64,000 nucleotides of DNA from Aristolochia californica (GCA_029961685.1 JARWKL010000005.1:17140164-17204163), one strand, 5' to 3'; positions 24,502-39,849 are shown, numbered from the stretch's first letter. The notes: generated from the letters alone by a model not told the origin. A program made the numbers and translations.

Positions 24502-27500
24502 CAAAAGCTGACCTAACGATCATAGATGATTGTAAAGTGATTTATCATGCGTTACGGGCTATATTACCCTAAGAAATGACTTACGGATTGGGAGTCAAAC
24601 ACTCAGTTCAAAATTCCCCGACGATTGCAAAACCTGATATATAAGAACTAAAAAGGGACTTACAGTCCCTAAAAATTACAGACACACCTTGGAATTATCT
24701 CTCTCTACATTTGTGCATTGCGCATTTCCATTTTAGATGTACTCATTTTTCTTAAATAAAAAACTTTGAGTTTCGGTTCTCCCTTCATCCCGTAAACCAA
24801 AAATGCAAATAGATCACCACAAAATGAAAATTTTAGAGTTTATGTTTGGAAAAATTTTAAAACAATAACAAATGTAAGTAAAGAAAATCTATTCACACAC
24901 CACAAATGAAACCCAAAAGTTTTGCTGTCCAAGTTTGGGAAATTCCACCAGTTCAACCCTAACAGCTTGGAATTTTATAAGAATGAGATTTCTTCCACAC
25001 ATGCTTTAAAAATGGATCTGCATGCTTCAAACGCGTTAAAGATGCAAATCACCTATGGATCAAAACCTTTTGAAGAGAATGACAAACGTTCATTAAATTC
25101 TAAAAGTGAAACGTGCGGTGGGATATTTGCCCGAGTCAAACTAGCCATTATTTTGCCCATTTACAAAAAGCTGACCTAACGATCATAGATGATTGTAAAG
25201 TGATTTATCATGCGTTACGGGCTATATTACCCTAAGAAATGACTTACGGATTGGGAGTCAACACTCAGTTCAAAATTCCCCGACGATTGCAAAACCTGAT
25301 ATATAAGAACTAAAAAGGGCTTACAGTCCCTAAAAATTACAGACACACCTTGGAATTATCTCTCTCTACATTTGTGCATTGCGCATTTCCATTTTAGATG
25401 TACTCATTTTTCTTAAATAAAAACTTTGAGTTTTCGGTCTCCCTTCATCCCCGTAAACCAAAAATGCAAATAGATCACCACAAAATGAAAATTTTAGAGT
25501 TTATGTTTGGAAAAATTTTAAAACAATAACAAATGTAAGTAAAGAAAATCTATTCACACACCACAAAATGAACCCAAAAGTTTTGCTGTCCAAGTTTGGG
25601 AAATTCCACCAGTTCAACCCTAACAGCTTGGAATTTTATAAGAATGAGATTTCTTCCACACATGCTTTAAAAATGGATCTGCATGCTTCAAACGCGTTAA
25701 AGATGCAAATCACCTATGGATCAAAACCTTTTGAAGAGAATGACAAACGTTCATTAAATTCTAAAAGTGAACGTGCGGTGGGATATTTGCCCGAGTCAAA
25801 CTAGCCATTATTTTGCCCATTTACAAAAGCTGACCTAACGATCATAGATGATTGTAAAGTGATTTATCATGCGTTACGGGCTATATTACCCTAAGAAATG
25901 ACTTACGGATTGGGGAGTCAACACTCAGTTCAAAATTCCCCGACGATTGCAAAACCTGATATATAAGAACTAAAAAGGGCTTACAGTCCCTAAAAATTAC
26001 AGACACACCTTGGAATTATCTCTCTCTACATTTGTGCATTGCGCATTTCCATTTTAGATGTACTCATTTTTCTTAAATAAAAACTTTGAGTTTTCGGTCT
26101 CCCTTCATCCCGTAAACCAAAAATGCAAATAGATCACCACAAAATGAAAATTTTAGAGTTTATGTTTGGAAAAATTTTAAACAATAACAAATGTAAGTAA
26201 AGAAAATCTATTCACACACCACAAATGAACCCAAAAGTTTTGCTGTCCAAGTTTGGGAAATTCCACCAGTTCAACCCTAACAGCTTGGAATTTTATAAGA
26301 ATGAGATTTCTTCCACACATGCTTTAAAAATGGATCTGCATGCTTCAAACGCGTTTAAAGATGCAAATCACCTATGGATCAAAACCTTTTGAAGAGAATG
26401 ACAAACGTTCATTAAATTCTAAAAGTGAACGTGCGGGTGGGGATATTTGCCCGAGTCAAACTAGCCATTATTTTGCCCATTTACAAAAAGCTGACCTAAC
26501 GATCATAGATGATTGTAAAGTGATTTATCATGCGTTACGGGCTATATTACCCTAAGAAATGACTTACGGATTGGGAGTCAACACTCAGTTCAAAATTCCC
26601 CCGACGATTGCAAAACCTGATATATAAGAACTAAAAAGGGCTTACAGTCCCTAAAAATTACAGACACACCTTGGAATTATCTCTCTCTACATTTGTGCAT
26701 TGCGCATTTCCATTTTAGATGTACTCATTTTTCTTAAATAAAAACTTTGAGTTTTCGGTCTCCCTTCATCCCGTAAACCCAAAAATGCAAATAGATCACC
26801 ACAAAATGAAAATTTTAGAGTTTATGTTTGGAAAAATTTTAAAACAATAACAAATGTAAGTAAAGAAAATCTATTCACACACCACAAATGAACCCAAAAG
26901 TTTTGCTGTCCAAGTTTGGGAAATTCCACCAGTTCAACCCCTAACAGCTTGGAATTTTATAAGAATGAGATTTCTTCCACACATGCTTTAAAAATGGATC
27001 TGCATGCTTCAAACGGCGTTAAAGATGCAAATCACCTATGGATCAAAACCTTTTGAAGAGAATGACAAACGTTCATTAAATTCTAAAAGTGAACGTGCGG
27101 TGGGATATTTGCCCGAGTCAAACTAGCCATTATTTTGCCCATTTACAAAAAGCTGACCTAACGATCATAGATGATTGTAAAGTGATTTATCATGCGTTAC
27201 GGGCTATATTACCCTAAGAAATGACTTACGGATTGGGAGTCAACACTCAGTTCAAAATTCCCCGACGATTGCAAAACCTGATATATAAGAACTAAAAAGG
27301 GCTTACAGTCCCTAAAAATTACAGACACACCTTGGAATTATCTCTCTCTACATTTGTGCATTGCGCATTTCCATTTTAGATGTACTCATTTTTCTTAAAT
27401 AAAAACTTTGAGTTTTCGGTCTCCCTTCATCCGTAAACCAAAAATGCAAATAGATCACCACAAAATGAAAATTTTAGAGTTTATGTTTGGAAAAATTTTA

Positions 27501-30111
27501 AAACAATAACAAATGTAAGTAAAGAAAATCTATTCACACACCACAAATGAACCCAAAAGTTTTGCTGTCCAAGTTTGGGAAATTCCACCAGTTCAACCCT
27601 AACAGCTTGGAATTTTATAAGAATGAGATTTCTTCCACACATGCTTTAAAAATGGATCTGCATGCTTCAAACGCGTTAAAGATGCAAATCACCTATGGAT
27701 CAAAACCTTTTGAAGAGAATGACAAACGTTCATTAAATTCTAAAAGTGAACGTGCGGTGGGATATTTGCCCGAGTCAAACTAGCCATTATTTTGCCCATT
27801 TACAAAAAGCTGACCTAACGATCATAGATGATTGTAAAGTGATTTATCATGCGTTACGGGCTATATTACCCCTAAGAAATGACTTACGGATTGGGAGTCA
27901 ACACTCAGTTCAAAATTCCCCGACGATTGCAAAACCTGATATATAAGAACTAAAAAGGGCTTACAGTCCCTAAAAATTACAGACACACCTTGGAATTATC
28001 TCTCTCTACATTTGTGCATTGCGCATTTCCATTTTAGATGTACTCATTTTTTCCTTAAATAAAAACTTTGAGTTTTCGGTCTCCCTTCATCCCCGTAAAC
28101 CAAAAATGCAAATAGATCACCACAAAATGAAAATTTTAGAGTTTATGTTTGGAAAAATTTTAAAACAATAACAAATGTAAGTAAAGAAAATCTATTCACA
28201 CACCACAAATGAACCCAAAAGTTTTGCTGTCCAAGTTTGGGAAATTCCACCAGTTCAACCCTAACAGCTTGAATTTTATAAGAATGAGATTTCTTCCACA
28301 CATGCTTTAAAAATGGATCTGCATGCTTCAAACGCGTTAAAGATGCAAATCACCTATGGATCAAAACCTTTTGAAGAGAATGACAAACGTTCATTAAATT
28401 CTAAAAGTGAACGTGCGGTGGGATATTTGCCCGAGTCAAACTAGCCATTATTTTGCCCATTTACAAAAAGCTGACCTAACGATCATAGATGATTGTAAAA
28501 GTGATTTATCATGCGTTACGGGCTATATTACCCTAAGAAATGACTTACGGGATTGGGAGTCAACACTCAGTTCAAAATTCCCCGACGATTGCAAAACCTG
28601 ATATATAAGAACTAAAAAGGGCTTACAGTCCCTAAAAAATTACAGACACACCTTGGAATTATCTCTCTCTACATTTGTGCATTGCGCATTTCCATTTTAG
28701 ATGTACTCATTTTTCTTAAATAAAAACTTTGAGTTTTCGGTCTCCCTTCATCCCGGTAAACCAAAAATGCAAATAGATCACCACAAAATGAAAATTTTAG
28801 AGTTTATGTTTGGAAAAATTTTAAAACAATAACAAATGTAAGTAAAGGAAAATCTATTCACACACCACAAATGAACCCAAAAGTTTTGCTGTCCAAGTTT
28901 GGGAAATTCCACCAGTTCAACCCTAACAGCTTGGAATTTTATAAGAATGAGATTTCTTCCACACATGCTTTAAAAATGGATCTGCATGCTTCAAACGCGG
29001 TTAAAGATGCAAATCACCTATGGATCAAAACCTTTTGAAGAGAATGACAAACGTTCATTAAATTCTAAAAGTGAACGTGCGGTGGGATATTTGCCCGAGT
29101 CAAAACTAGCCATTATTTTGCCCATTTACAAAAAGCTGACCTAACGATCATAGATGATTGTAAAGTGATTTATCATGCGTTACGGGCTATATTACCCTAA
29201 GAAATGACTTACGGATTGGGGAGTCAACACTCCATGTTCAAAATTCCCCGACGATTGCAAAACCTGATATATAAGAACTAAAAAGGGCTTACAGTCCCTA
29301 AAAATTACAGACACACCTTGGAATTATCTCTCTCTACATTTGTGCATTGCGCATTTCCATTTTAGATGTACTCATTTTTCTTAAATAAAAACTTTGAGTT
29401 TTCGGTCTCCCTTCATCCCGTAAACCAAAAATGCAAATAGATCACCACAAAATGAAAATTTTAGAGTTTATGTTTGGAAAAATTTTAAAACAATAACAAA
29501 TGTAAGTAAAGAAAATCTATTCACACACCACAAATGAACCCAAAAGTTTTGCTGTCCAAGTTTGGGAAATTCCACCAGTTCAACCCTAACAGCTTGGAAT
29601 TTTATAAGAATGAGATTTCTTCCACACATGCTTTAAAAATGGATCTGCATGCTTCAAACGCGGTTAAAGATGCAAATCACCTATGGATCAAACCTTTTGA
29701 AGAGAATGACAAACGTTCATTAAATTCTAAAAGTGAACGTGCGGGTGGGATATTTGCCCGAGTCAAACTAGCCATTATTTTGCCCATTTACAAAAAGCTG
29801 ACCTAACGATTCATAGATGATTGTAAAGTGATTTATCATGCGTTACGGGCTATATTACCCTAAGAAATGACTTACGGATTGGGAGTCAACACTCAGTTCA
29901 AAATTCCCCGACGATTGCAAAACCTGATATATAAGAACTAAAAAGGGCTTACAGTCCCTAAAAATTACAGACACACCTTGGAATTATCTCTCTCTACATT
30001 TGTGCATTGCGCATTTCCATTTTAGATGTACTCATTTTTCTTAAATAAAAACTTTGAGTTTTCGGTCTCCCTTCATCCCGTAAACCAAAAATTCATCCCG
30101 TAAACCAAAAA
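24502..30111 (+). repeat. Indel-rich block: about nine monomers with ~40 small indels
   Basis: Nine copies (starts 24669, 25330, 25990, 26651, 27312, 27970, 28632, 29298, 29958) and the end of the preceding one carry about 40 small indels. They are almost all single-base gains, mostly extending an existing A, C, G or T run. Examples are ccc to cccc at 25451, gg to ggg at 26436 and a lost A at 24502. Essentially no ordinary substitutions accompany them. The rest of the window, ten times longer, has four indel events. This pattern fits uncorrected single-molecule long-read sequence used to bridge the array better than real mutation. The frameshifts break or alter the 78-codon ORF in six of the nine copies; those changes should not be read biologically. 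Confidence 0.9.
30072..30111 (+). repeat. 20-bp perfect tandem duplication inside a monomer
   Basis: The 20-bp word ttcatcccgtaaaccaaaaa occurs at 30072-30091 and again at 30092-30111, making this copy (start 29958) 678 bp long. No other copy has it. It sits exactly at the right edge of the indel-rich block, where clean sequence resumes. An overlap error at a patch-to-contig junction explains it well; a genuine short duplication is possible. Confidence 0.9.
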
Positions 30112-32609
30112 TGCAAATAGATCACCACAAAATGAAAATTTTAGAGTTTATGTTTGGAAAAATTTTAAAACAATAACAAATGTAAGTAAAGAAAATCTAT
30201 TCACACACCACAAATGAACCCAAAAGTTTTGCTGTCCAAGTTTGGGAAATTCCACCAGTTCAACCCTAACAGCTTGGAATTTTATAAGAATGAGATTTCT
30301 TCCACACATGCTTTAAAAATGGATCTGCATGCTTCAAACGCGTTAAAGATGCAAATCACCTATGGATCAAAACCTTTTGAAGAGAATGACAAACGTTCAT
30401 TAAATTCTAAAAGTGAACGTGCGGTGGGATATTTGCCCGAGTCAAACTAGCCATTATTTTGCCCATTTACAAAAAGCTGACCTAACGATCATAGATGATT
30501 GTAAAGTGATTTATCATGCGTTACGGGCTATATTACCCTAAGAAATGACTTACGGATTGGGAGTCAACACTCAGTTCAAAATTCCCCGACGATTGCAAAA
30601 CCTGATATATAAGAACTAAAAAGGGCTTACAGTCCCTAAAAATTACAGACACACCTTGGAATTATCTCTCTCTACATTTGTGCATTGCGCATTTCCATTT
30701 TAGATGTACTCATTTTTCTTAAATAAAAACTTTGAGTTTTCGGTCTCCCTTCATCCCGTAAACCAAAAATGCAAATAGATCACCACAAAATGAAAATTTT
30801 AGAGTTTATGTTTGGAAAAATTTTAAAACAATAACAAATGTAAGTAAAGAAAATCTATTCACACACCACAAATGAACCCAAAAGTTTTGCTGTCCAAGTT
30901 TGGGAAATTCCACCAGTTCAACCCTAACAGCTTGGAATTTTATAAGAATGAGATTTCTTCCACACATGCTTTAAAAATGGATCTGCATGCTTCAAACGCG
31001 TTAAAGATGCAAATCACCTATGGATCAAAACCTTTTGAAGAGAATGACAAACGTTCATTAAATTCTAAAAGTGAACGTGCGGTGGGATATTTGCCCGAGT
31101 CAAACTAGCCATTATTTTGCCCATTTACAAAAAGCTGACCTAACGATCATAGATGATTGTAAAGTGATTTATCATGCGTTACGGGCTATATTACCCTAAG
31201 AAATGACTTACGGATTGGGAGTCAACACTCAGTTCAAAATTCCCCGACGATTGCAAAACCTGATATATAAGAACTAAAAAGGGCTTACAGTCCCTAAAAA
31301 TTACAGACACACCTTGGAATTATCTCTCTCTACATTTGTGCATTGCGCATTTCCATTTTAGATGTACTCATTTTTCTTAAATAAAAACTTTGAGTTTTCG
31401 GTCTCCCTTCATCCCGTAAACCAAAAATGCAAATAGATCACCACAAAATGAAAATTTTAGAGTTTATGTTTGGAAAAATTTTAAAACAATAACAAATGTA
31501 AGTAAAGAAAATCTATTCACACACCACAAATGAACCCAAAAGTTTTGCTGTCCAAGTTTGGGAAATTCCACCAGTTCAACCCTAACAGCTTGGAATTTTA
31601 TAAGAATGAGATTTCTTCCACACATGCTTTAAAAATGGATCTGCATGCTTCAAACGCGTTAAAGATGCAAATCACCTATGGATCAAAACCTTTTGAAGAG
31701 AATGACAAACGTTCATTAAATTCTAAAAGTGAACGTGCGGTGGGATATTTGCCCGAGTCAAACTAGCCATTATTTTGCCCATTTACAAAAAGCTGACCTA
31801 ACGATCATAGATGATTGTAAAGTGATTTATCATGCGTTACGGGCTATATTACCCTAAGAAATGACTTACGGATTGGGAGTCAACACTCAGTTCAAAATTC
31901 CCCGACGATTGCAAAACCTGATATATAAGAACTAAAAAGGGCTTACAGTCCCTAAAAATTACAGACACACCTTGGAATTATCTCTCTCTACATTTGTGCA
32001 TTGCGCATTTCCATTTTAGATGTACTCATTTTTCTTAAATAAAAACTTTGAGTTTTCGGTCTCCCTTCATCCCGTAAACCAAAAATGCAAATAGATCACC
32101 ACAAAATGAAAATTTTAGAGTTTATGTTTGGAAAAATTTTAAAACAATAACAAATGTAAGTAAAGAAAATCTATTCACACACCACAAATGAACCCAAAAG
32201 TTTTGCTGTCCAAGTTTGGGAAATTCCACCAGTTCAACCCTAACAGCTTGGAATTTTATAAGAATGAGATTTCTTCCACACATGCTTTAAAAATGGATCT
32301 GCATGCTTCAAACGCGTTAAAGATGCAAATCACCTATGGATCAAAACCTTTTGAAGAGAATGACAAACGTTCATTAAATTCTAAAAGTGAACGTGCGGTG
32401 GGATATTTGCCCGAGTCAAACTAGCCATTATTTTGCCCATTTACAAAAAGCTGACCTAACGATCATAGATGATTGTAAAGTGATTTATCATGCGTTACGG
32501 GCTATATTACCCTAAGAAATGACTTACGGATTGGGAGTCAACACTCAGTTCAAAATTCCCCGACGATTGCAAAACCTGATATATAAGAACTAAAAAGGGC
32601 TTACAGTCC

Positions 32610-33269
32610 CTAAAAATTACAGACACACCTTGGAATTATCTCTCTCTCTACATTTGTGCATTGCGCATTTCCATTTTAGATGTACTCATTTTTCTTAAAT
32701 AAAAACTTTGAGTTTTCGGTCTCCCTTCATCCCGTAAACCAAAAATGCAAATAGATCACCACAAAATGAAAATTTTAGAGTTTATGTTTGGAAAAATTTT
32801 AAAACAATAACAAATGTAAGTAAAGAAAATCTATTCACACACCACAAATGAACCCAAAAGTTTTGCTGTCCAAGTTTGGGAAATTCCACCAGTTCAACCC
32901 TAACAGCTTGGAATTTTATAAGAATGAGATTTCTTCCACACATGCTTTAAAAATGGATCTGCATGCTTCAAACGCGTTAAAGATGCAAATCACCTATGGA
33001 TCAAAACCTTTTGAAGAGAATGACAAACGTTCATTAAATTCTAAAAGTGAACGTGCGGTGGGATATTTGCCCGAGTCAAACTAGCCATTATTTTGCCCAT
33101 TTACAAAAAGCTGACCTAACGATCATAGATGATTGTAAAGTGATTTATCATGCGTTACGGGCTATATTACCCTAAGAAATGACTTACGGATTGGGAGTCA
33201 ACACTCAGTTCAAAATTCCCCGACGATTGCAAAACCTGATATATAAGAACTAAAAAGGGCTTACAGTCC
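32610..33269 (+). repeat. Variant monomer, 660 bp (CT run 10 instead of 8)
   Basis: The CT tract at phase 31-38 is lengthened by one dinucleotide, giving CTCTCTCTCT at 32640-32649. This is the expected slippage event at a dinucleotide run. It happens within the predicted 5' end of any transcript started from the upstream TATA box. Confidence 0.9.
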
Positions 33270-36200
33270 CTAAAAATTACAGACACACCTTGGAATTATC
33301 TCTCTCTACATTTGTGCATTGCGCATTTCCATTTTAGATGTACTCATTTTTCTTAAATAAAAACTTTGAGTTTTCGGTCTCCCTTCATCCCGTAAACCAA
33401 AAATGCAAATAGATCACCACAAAATGAAAATTTTAGAGTTTATGTTTGGAAAAATTTTAAAACAATAACAAATGTAAGTAAAGAAAATCTATTCACACAC
33501 CACAAATGAACCCAAAAGTTTTGCTGTCCAAGTTTGGGAAATTCCACCAGTTCAACCCTAACAGCTTGGAATTTTATAAGAATGAGATTTCTTCCACACA
33601 TGCTTTAAAAATGGATCTGCATGCTTCAAACGCGTTAAAGATGCAAATCACCTATGGATCAAAACCTTTTGAAGAGAATGACAAACGTTCATTAAATTCT
33701 AAAAGTGAACGTGCGGTGGGATATTTGCCCGAGTCAAACTAGCCATTATTTTGCCCATTTACAAAAAGCTGACCTAACGATCATAGATGATTGTAAAGTG
33801 ATTTATCATGCGTTACGGGCTATATTACCCTAAGAAATGACTTACGGATTGGGAGTCAACACTCAGTTCAAAATTCCCCGACGATTGCAAAACCTGATAT
33901 ATAAGAACTAAAAAGGGCTTACAGTCCCTAAAAATTACAGACACACCTTGGAATTATCTCTCTCTACATTTGTGCATTGCGCATTTCCATTTTAGATGTA
34001 CTCATTTTTCTTAAATAAAAACTTTGAGTTTTCGGTCTCCCTTCATCCCGTAAACCAAAAATGCAAATAGATCACCACAAAATGAAAATTTTAGAGTTTA
34101 TGTTTGGAAAAATTTTAAAACAATAACAAATGTAAGTAAAGAAAATCTATTCACACACCACAAATGAACCCAAAAGTTTTGCTGTCCAAGTTTGGGAAAT
34201 TCCACCAGTTCAACCCTAACAGCTTGGAATTTTATAAGAATGAGATTTCTTCCACACATGCTTTAAAAATGGATCTGCATGCTTCAAACGCGTTAAAGAT
34301 GCAAATCACCTATGGATCAAAACCTTTTGAAGAGAATGACAAACGTTCATTAAATTCTAAAAGTGAACGTGCGGTGGGATATTTGCCCGAGTCAAACTAG
34401 CCATTATTTTGCCCATTTACAAAAAGCTGACCTAACGATCATAGATGATTGTAAAGTGATTTATCATGCGTTACGGGCTATATTACCCTAAGAAATGACT
34501 TACGGATTGGGAGTCAACACTCAGTTCAAAATTCCCCGACGATTGCAAAACCTGATATATAAGAACTAAAAAGGGCTTACAGTCCCTAAAAATTACAGAC
34601 ACACCTTGGAATTATCTCTCTCTACATTTGTGCATTGCGCATTTCCATTTTAGATGTACTCATTTTTCTTAAATAAAAACTTTGAGTTTTCGGTCTCCCT
34701 TCATCCCGTAAACCAAAAATGCAAATAGATCACCACAAAATGAAAATTTTAGAGTTTATGTTTGGAAAAATTTTAAAACAATAACAAATGTAAGTAAAGA
34801 AAATCTATTCACACACCACAAATGAACCCAAAAGTTTTGCTGTCCAAGTTTGGGAAATTCCACCAGTTCAACCCTAACAGCTTGGAATTTTATAAGAATG
34901 AGATTTCTTCCACACATGCTTTAAAAATGGATCTGCATGCTTCAAACGCGTTAAAGATGCAAATCACCTATGGATCAAAACCTTTTGAAGAGAATGACAA
35001 ACGTTCATTAAATTCTAAAAGTGAACGTGCGGTGGGATATTTGCCCGAGTCAAACTAGCCATTATTTTGCCCATTTACAAAAAGCTGACCTAACGATCAT
35101 AGATGATTGTAAAGTGATTTATCATGCGTTACGGGCTATATTACCCTAAGAAATGACTTACGGATTGGGAGTCAACACTCAGTTCAAAATTCCCCGACGA
35201 TTGCAAAACCTGATATATAAGAACTAAAAAGGGCTTACAGTCCCTAAAAATTACAGACACACCTTGGAATTATCTCTCTCTACATTTGTGCATTGCGCAT
35301 TTCCATTTTAGATGTACTCATTTTTCTTAAATAAAAACTTTGAGTTTTCGGTCTCCCTTCATCCCGTAAACCAAAAATGCAAATAGATCACCACAAAATG
35401 AAAATTTTAGAGTTTATGTTTGGAAAAATTTTAAAACAATAACAAATGTAAGTAAAGAAAATCTATTCACACACCACAAATGAACCCAAAAGTTTTGCTG
35501 TCCAAGTTTGGGAAATTCCACCAGTTCAACCCTAACAGCTTGGAATTTTATAAGAATGAGATTTCTTCCACACATGCTTTAAAAATGGATCTGCATGCTT
35601 CAAACGCGTTAAAGATGCAAATCACCTATGGATCAAAACCTTTTGAAGAGAATGACAAACGTTCATTAAATTCTAAAAGTGAACGTGCGGTGGGATATTT
35701 GCCCGAGTCAAACTAGCCATTATTTTGCCCATTTACAAAAAGCTGACCTAACGATCATAGATGATTGTAAAGTGATTTATCATGCGTTACGGGCTATATT
35801 ACCCTAAGAAATGACTTACGGATTGGGAGTCAACACTCAGTTCAAAATTCCCCGACGATTGCAAAACCTGATATATAAGAACTAAAAAGGGCTTACAGTC
35901 CCTAAAAATTACAGACACACCTTGGAATTATCTCTCTCTACATTTGTGCATTGCGCATTTCCATTTTAGATGTACTCATTTTTCTTAAATAAAAACTTTG
36001 AGTTTTCGGTCTCCCTTCATCCCGTAAACCAAAAATGCAAATAGATCACCACAAAATGAAAATTTTAGAGTTTATGTTTGGAAAAATTTTAAAACAATAA
36101 CAAATGTAAGTAAAGAAAATCTATTCACACACCACAAATGAACCCAAAAGTTTTGCTGTCCAAGTTTGGGAAATTCCACCAGTTCAACCCTAACAGCTTG

Positions 36201-39200
36201 GAATTTTATAAGAATGAGATTTCTTCCACACATGCTTTAAAAATGGATCTGCATGCTTCAAACGCGTTAAAGATGCAAATCACCTATGGATCAAAACCTT
36301 TTGAAGAGAATGACAAACGTTCATTAAATTCTAAAAGTGAACGTGCGGTGGGATATTTGCCCGAGTCAAACTAGCCATTATTTTGCCCATTTACAAAAAG
36401 CTGACCTAACGATCATAGATGATTGTAAAGTGATTTATCATGCGTTACGGGCTATATTACCCTAAGAAATGACTTACGGATTGGGAGTCAACACTCAGTT
36501 CAAAATTCCCCGACGATTGCAAAACCTGATATATAAGAACTAAAAAGGGCTTACAGTCCCTAAAAATTACAGACACACCTTGGAATTATCTCTCTCTACA
36601 TTTGTGCATTGCGCATTTCCATTTTAGATGTACTCATTTTTCTTAAATAAAAACTTTGAGTTTTCGGTCTCCCTTCATCCCGTAAACCAAAAATGCAAAT
36701 AGATCACCACAAAATGAAAATTTTAGAGTTTATGTTTGGAAAAATTTTAAAACAATAACAAATGTAAGTAAAGAAAATCTATTCACACACCACAAATGAA
36801 CCCAAAAGTTTTGCTGTCCAAGTTTGGGAAATTCCACCAGTTCAACCCTAACAGCTTGGAATTTTATAAGAATGAGATTTCTTCCACACATGCTTTAAAA
36901 ATGGATCTGCATGCTTCAAACGCGTTAAAGATGCAAATCACCTATGGATCAAAACCTTTTGAAGAGAATGACAAACGTTCATTAAATTCTAAAAGTGAAC
37001 GTGCGGTGGGATATTTGCCCGAGTCAAACTAGCCATTATTTTGCCCATTTACAAAAAGCTGACCTAACGATCATAGATGATTGTAAAGTGATTTATCATG
37101 CGTTACGGGCTATATTACCCTAAGAAATGACTTACGGATTGGGAGTCAACACTCAGTTCAAAATTCCCCGACGATTGCAAAACCTGATATATAAGAACTA
37201 AAAAGGGCTTACAGTCCCTAAAAATTACAGACACACCTTGGAATTATCTCTCTCTACATTTGTGCATTGCGCATTTCCATTTTAGATGTACTCATTTTTC
37301 TTAAATAAAAACTTTGAGTTTTCGGTCTCCCTTCATCCCGTAAACCAAAAATGCAAATAGATCACCACAAAATGAAAATTTTAGAGTTTATGTTTGGAAA
37401 AATTTTAAAACAATAACAAATGTAAGTAAAGAAAATCTATTCACACACCACAAATGAACCCAAAAGTTTTGCTGTCCAAGTTTGGGAAATTCCACCAGTT
37501 CAACCCTAACAGCTTGGAATTTTATAAGAATGAGATTTCTTCCACACATGCTTTAAAAATGGATCTGCATGCTTCAAACGCGTTAAAGATGCAAATCACC
37601 TATGGATCAAAACCTTTTGAAGAGAATGACAAACGTTCATTAAATTCTAAAAGTGAACGTGCGGTGGGATATTTGCCCGAGTCAAACTAGCCATTATTTT
37701 GCCCATTTACAAAAAGCTGACCTAACGATCATAGATGATTGTAAAGTGATTTATCATGCGTTACGGGCTATATTACCCTAAGAAATGACTTACGGATTGG
37801 GAGTCAACACTCAGTTCAAAATTCCCCGACGATTGCAAAACCTGATATATAAGAACTAAAAAGGGCTTACAGTCCCTAAAAATTACAGACACACCTTGGA
37901 ATTATCTCTCTCTACATTTGTGCATTGCGCATTTCCATTTTAGATGTACTCATTTTTCTTAAATAAAAACTTTGAGTTTTCGGTCTCCCTTCATCCCGTA
38001 AACCAAAAATGCAAATAGATCACCACAAAATGAAAATTTTAGAGTTTATGTTTGGAAAAATTTTAAAACAATAACAAATGTAAGTAAAGAAAATCTATTC
38101 ACACACCACAAATGAACCCAAAAGTTTTGCTGTCCAAGTTTGGGAAATTCCACCAGTTCAACCCTAACAGCTTGGAATTTTATAAGAATGAGATTTCTTC
38201 CACACATGCTTTAAAAATGGATCTGCATGCTTCAAACGCGTTAAAGATGCAAATCACCTATGGATCAAAACCTTTTGAAGAGAATGACAAACGTTCATTA
38301 AATTCTAAAAGTGAACGTGCGGTGGGATATTTGCCCGAGTCAAACTAGCCATTATTTTGCCCATTTACAAAAAGCTGACCTAACGATCATAGATGATTGT
38401 AAAGTGATTTATCATGCGTTACGGGCTATATTACCCTAAGAAATGACTTACGGATTGGGAGTCAACACTCAGTTCAAAATTCCCCGACGATTGCAAAACC
38501 TGATATATAAGAACTAAAAAGGGCTTACAGTCCCTAAAAATTACAGACACACCTTGGAATTATCTCTCTCTACATTTGTGCATTGCGCATTTCCATTTTA
38601 GATGTACTCATTTTTCTTAAATAAAAACTTTGAGTTTTCGGTCTCCCTTCATCCCGTAAACCAAAAATGCAAATAGATCACCACAAAATGAAAATTTTAG
38701 AGTTTATGTTTGGAAAAATTTTAAAACAATAACAAATGTAAGTAAAGAAAATCTATTCACACACCACAAATGAACCCAAAAGTTTTGCTGTCCAAGTTTG
38801 GGAAATTCCACCAGTTCAACCCTAACAGCTTGGAATTTTATAAGAATGAGATTTCTTCCACACATGCTTTAAAAATGGATCTGCATGCTTCAAACGCGTT
38901 AAAGATGCAAATCACCTATGGATCAAAACCTTTTGAAGAGAATGACAAACGTTCATTAAATTCTAAAAGTGAACGTGCGGTGGGATATTTGCCCGAGTCA
39001 AACTAGCCATTATTTTGCCCATTTACAAAAAGCTGACCTAACGATCATAGATGATTGTAAAGTGATTTATCATGCGTTACGGGCTATATTACCCTAAGAA
39101 ATGACTTACGGATTGGGAGTCAACACTCAGTTCAAAATTCCCCGACGATTGCAAAACCTGATATATAAGAACTAAAAAGGGCTTACAGTCCCTAAAAATT

Positions 39201-39849
39201 ACAGACACACCTTGGAATTATCTCTCTCTACATTTGTGCATTGCGCATTTCCATTTTAGATGTACTCATTTTTCTTAAATAAAAACTTTGAGTTTTCGGT
39301 CTCCCTTCATCCCGTAAACCAAAAATGCAAATAGATCACCACAAAATGAAAATTTTAGAGTTTATGTTTGGAAAAATTTTAAAACAATAACAAATGTAAG
39401 TAAAGAAAATCTATTCACACACCACAAATGAACCCAAAAGTTTTGCTGTCCAAGTTTGGGAAATTCCACCAGTTCAACCCTAACAGCTTGGAATTTTATA
39501 AGAATGAGATTTCTTCCACACATGCTTTAAAAATGGATCTGCATGCTTCAAACGCGTTAAAGATGCAAATCACCTATGGATCAAAACCTTTTGAAGAGAA
39601 TGACAAACGTTCATTAAATTCTAAAAGTGAACGTGCGGTGGGATATTTGCCCGAGTCAAACTAGCCATTATTTTGCCCATTTACAAAAAGCTGACCTAAC
39701 GATCATAGATGATTGTAAAGTGATTTATCATGCGTTACGGGCTATATTACCCTAAGAAATGACTTACGGATTGGGAGTCAACACTCAGTTCAAAATTCCC
39801 CGACGATTGCAAAACCTGATATATAAGAACTAAAAAGGGCTTACAGTCC

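Noticed and set aside
24922..25179. 85-codon variant of the recurrent ORF, and a 90-codon version at 29534-29806
   Set aside because: Both are produced by one-base insertions in the indel-rich block, most likely sequencing errors, and do not represent longer genes.
26340..26555. 71-codon ORF and similar frames at 27746-27946 and 28407-28601
   Set aside because: They are frameshift by-products of homopolymer insertions in the same low-quality block and are absent from clean copies.
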